From positions 104,819,708 through 104,883,707 of the forward strand of contig NC_090746.1 in NCBI RefSeq assembly GCF_036898095.1: DNA of 64,000 nucleotides, given 5' to 3'. The DNA is from Palaemon carinicauda. Taxonomy: Eukaryota > Arthropoda > Malacostraca > Decapoda > Palaemonidae. Below are positions 61,993-64,000 of the stretch, one piece after another. The notes under the pieces are model-generated. The model had not been told where the DNA came from and made no database searches. It saw nothing but the letters and a program-made list of their open reading frames with translations. Both the position numbers and the translations under genes were made by a program. Position 1 is the stretch's first letter, and the number at the start of each line of letters is the position of its first letter.

Positions 61993-62421
61993 GGGCTCAA
62001 CCACTACAATTCCCTAATTCCATAACCTTTTTAATCTTTCTCTTGAAATGTTTTATTATTGTTTTTGGGTTGTCCGGAAGGCTAAGAAGCCTTTCGCATC
62101 CTACTTGATTTGGCGGGTGGTCAAAGTCATTTCTTGAGAAGCGCCTAGATTAGAGGTTTTGATGAGGTCCTGTTGTATGGGTTGCAACCCTTGATACTTC
62201 AGCTCCTAGGGGTCGCTCAGCATCCTAAGAGGATCGCGAGGCTCCGTAAGGAAGACGTACTTAAAAAGGCAGAGTAATTGTTCAAGTCGACTTCCTTACC
62301 AGGTACTTATTTATTTTAAGTTTGTTATTTTGATAACTGCTAAAATGAAATAAAAAATCCTTAGCTCATAATAATGTAAACATTTATTGCTGGTCTCTAC
62401 CCACCCCCCTGGGTGTGAATC

Positions 62422-62511
62422 AGCTTATATAATCACCGGCTAAGTTAAATATTGAAAAATGTTATTTTTATAATAAAATAAATTTTTGAATATACTTACC
62501 CGGTGATTATA
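62422..62511. repeat. Internal complementary region of copy E
   Basis: AGCTTATATAATCACCGG to GGTGATTATAT: reverse complement of E's joined ends, with about one mismatch to the right end (TTTTTGAATA against TTTTTTAATA). Confidence 0.88.
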
Positions 62512-62558
62512 TATTAAAGGACCCTCCCTTCCTCCCCAATAGAGACGCAGTGGACCGA

Positions 62559-62721
62559 GGAGAAAATTGAGTTCTTTGTTTACATTGAGTACTGAGTACC
62601 TGCACGACAGATGGCGCTGTTGAAGTACACCCCCTACCTGCATAGCGATCGCTGGCGGATTTTTAACGTAGAGTTTTCTGTCGAGCAACAGAGTTGCAGC
62701 TTATATAATCACCGGGTAAGT
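62559..62721. repeat. Right inverted terminal repeat of copy E
   Basis: Reverse complement of 56364-56525. Confidence 0.88.
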
Positions 62722-62760
62722 ATATTAAAAAATTTATTTTATTATAAAAATAACATTTTT

Positions 62761-63490
62761 CCAATATTTCAAGTGATGATATTTCCATTATCTATCTCAG
62801 CATTTTCATCTCTGTTCTCTTAAGGTTTGCTTCCTCTTTTTGTCATAGACCCCACGTTTCCAATCCATACATCAACACTGGTTTTATTACTATGCTATAG
62901 ATCTTGTCTTCTAGCTCGATAGGCATTATCTTGTCACATAACACTCCTGCTACCTCCCTTCACTTCTCCCAAGTTTCTCTCATCCTATTCTCTACTTCGT
63001 CACATCCTTCCTGACTTATAGTGGATCCCAAATATCCAAATTGTTCCACCTGTTTTATAGCCCAGCTTCTACTTTCATGTATCGCTATCCTATCCCTACC
63101 TTCCTTACTGCTCACCATAGCTTCAGTCTTATCCTCATAATACTCTCAAGCTACCCCTTTCCAAATTCTCTTGCCACTCTACAACCCTTCTCTGTAAATC
63201 TTCCTAATTTTCAGCAGTAATCACCAAATCGTCTGTATATAATAACTTCCACAACTCTTCGTTTCTGATCTCTTCATTTAACCCATCCATTGGCTTAATG
63301 CTGACCCGTGGTGTAGTGAAACACTAACTTTGAAGGTTTCTGTTTCCCCAACAGCTGTTATTACTTGTGCTTGTTCTTATGTACATCTCGACCATTCTAA
63401 CCAGCTTTGGGACTTCCCTCTTCCTCAAGCACCAAAACAACACTTCTCTTGGTGTTCAACCATAAGCTTTCTCTTAATCTACAAAAGTGC
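62761..63490 (-). pseudogene. LINE (RTE/CR1-like) reverse-transcriptase fragment, right of copy E
   Basis: Minus strand, from 63490 down. FVD, then stop, then EKAYG and TPREVLFWCLRK match RT palm motif A of LINEs. LLYTDDLVITAEN holds the YxDD catalytic motif (63228-63239). Then VEQFGYLGSTIS, REVAGVLCDKI and VIKPVLMYGLETW match the thumb region. Several stops and at least one deletion between motif A and YTDD mark it as dead. The C-terminus continues left of copy E at 56040-56350. Confidence 0.75.
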
Positions 63491-63587
63491 TTAGGAGTTT
63501 CTAGCTTCTCTCTACGGAAGTCATGAATAGTAGTTTGAATGTTTCTGAAATGCATCAATGTATTTAAGGCCTTAAATAGTGTTGCTA

Positions 63588-63657
63588 AGCATTAGAAGGG
63601 GTTAACTACTGCATTATTGCTCAGCATTAGAAGGGGTTAACTACTGCATTATTGCTC
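63588..63657. repeat. Tandem duplication, 35-bp unit, two copies
   Basis: AGCATTAGAAGGGGTTAACT and the following bases occur at 63588-63622 and again at 63623-63657, identical by eye. Confidence 0.9.
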
Positions 63658-63916
63658 AGATGTTACTTTCCACTTGGTAAGGGTAGAAGAGACTTTAGCT
63701 ATGGTACACTGCTCTTCGTGGAGAACAACATTAGCCTCTGTAACATGGTCTTCCACTGTCTTGGGTTAGTGTTCTCTTGCTTAAGGGTACATTCAGGCAC
63801 ACTACAGTATTGTTTTCTTACTTCATTTCCTCACTTTGCTATATTCCCTGATGGCACCATTGGCCCTATACCATCCTGGTTTTCCAACTAAGGTTATAGC
63901 TTAGCTAATGATGAAA

Positions 63917-63918
<2 letters not shown>

Positions 63919-63998
<80 letters not shown>

Positions 63999-64000
63999 TT
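63919..64000. repeat. CT microsatellite at the window edge
   Basis: About 80 bp of nearly perfect (CT)n with two TTT interruptions, running off the window. Long CT/GA runs are common in decapod genomes. Confidence 0.95.

Larger units (their letters stand above)
56351..62760 (+). mobile_element. DIRS-like retrotransposon, family 2-related, copy E: mosaic, non-autonomous
   Basis: From TTTT at 56351-56354 to AACATTTTT at 62760. ITRs appear identical to each other (56364-56525 and 62559-62721) and the ICR (62422-62511) is well preserved. The inside is scrambled: the gag start is followed by about 0.9 kb of unrelated sequence, a gag segment occurs twice, and the end of gag plus the RT core up to beyond YLDD are missing. 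RNase H, MT-like and YR remnants follow with several lesions. It sits in a minus-strand LINE. It must have used proteins from another copy if it moved in this form. Confidence 0.88.

Overview
This window is eukaryotic repeat-dense DNA, most likely from an arthropod and probably a decapod crustacean. That placement is an inference from the abundance of DIRS-type tyrosine-recombinase retrotransposons, a Tigger-like DNA transposon, a degenerate LINE, a tRNA-like SINE and long CT/GA microsatellites. No confident host protein-coding gene was found. Almost everything recognisable is mobile DNA, much of it nested.

Layout: (1) 1-826: foldback repeat and unassigned DNA. (2) 827-7601: DIRS family 1 copy A, with intact gag and a pol in which one extra base fuses the RT-RNase H-methyltransferase-like frame to the tyrosine recombinase (YR) frame. 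(3) 7764-21036: DIRS family 2 copy B, damaged, split by (4) 13998-20746: DIRS family 1 copy C, the only copy with all three reading frames open and all catalytic residues visible. (5) 21037-22455: AT-rich unassigned DNA. (6) 22456-37221: old family 4 element H, split by family 3 element F (23196-32760), itself split by a Tigger-like transposon (23478-25991). (7) 38359-44866: copy D, near-identical to B at an unrelated site. (8) 45021-45888: family 4 5' fragment abutting family 3 copy G (45889-52219), which has lost its YR. (9) 52220-56040: AT-rich DNA with a SINE. (10) 56351-62760: mosaic family 2 copy E, inserted into a minus-strand LINE (pieces at 56040-56350 and 62761-63490). (11) A tandem duplication and CT microsatellite close the window.

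The complete or near-complete DIRS copies share one plan. Long inverted terminal repeats (ITRs, about 160 bp) flank a gag-like ORF with a Cys/His-rich N-terminus, then a pol frame (RT, RNase H, Dam-like methyltransferase domain) in +1 relative to gag. A second long frame overlaps pol and ends in the YR. Near the right end is an internal complementary region (ICR) that is the reverse complement of the joined right and left ends. By the accepted DIRS model the RNA is copied by RT/RNase H, the ICR templates closure of a circle, and YR integrates the circle without target-site duplication; the nested copies here show clean joins at T-runs.

The most unusual feature is the coding layout. In copies A, B, C and D the frame carrying YR is the same frame as gag, separated from it by a single UGA codon. 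That frame stays open across the whole RT-RNase H region, giving 985 codons in copy C. Two independent insertions (B and D) also share one UAG inside YR.
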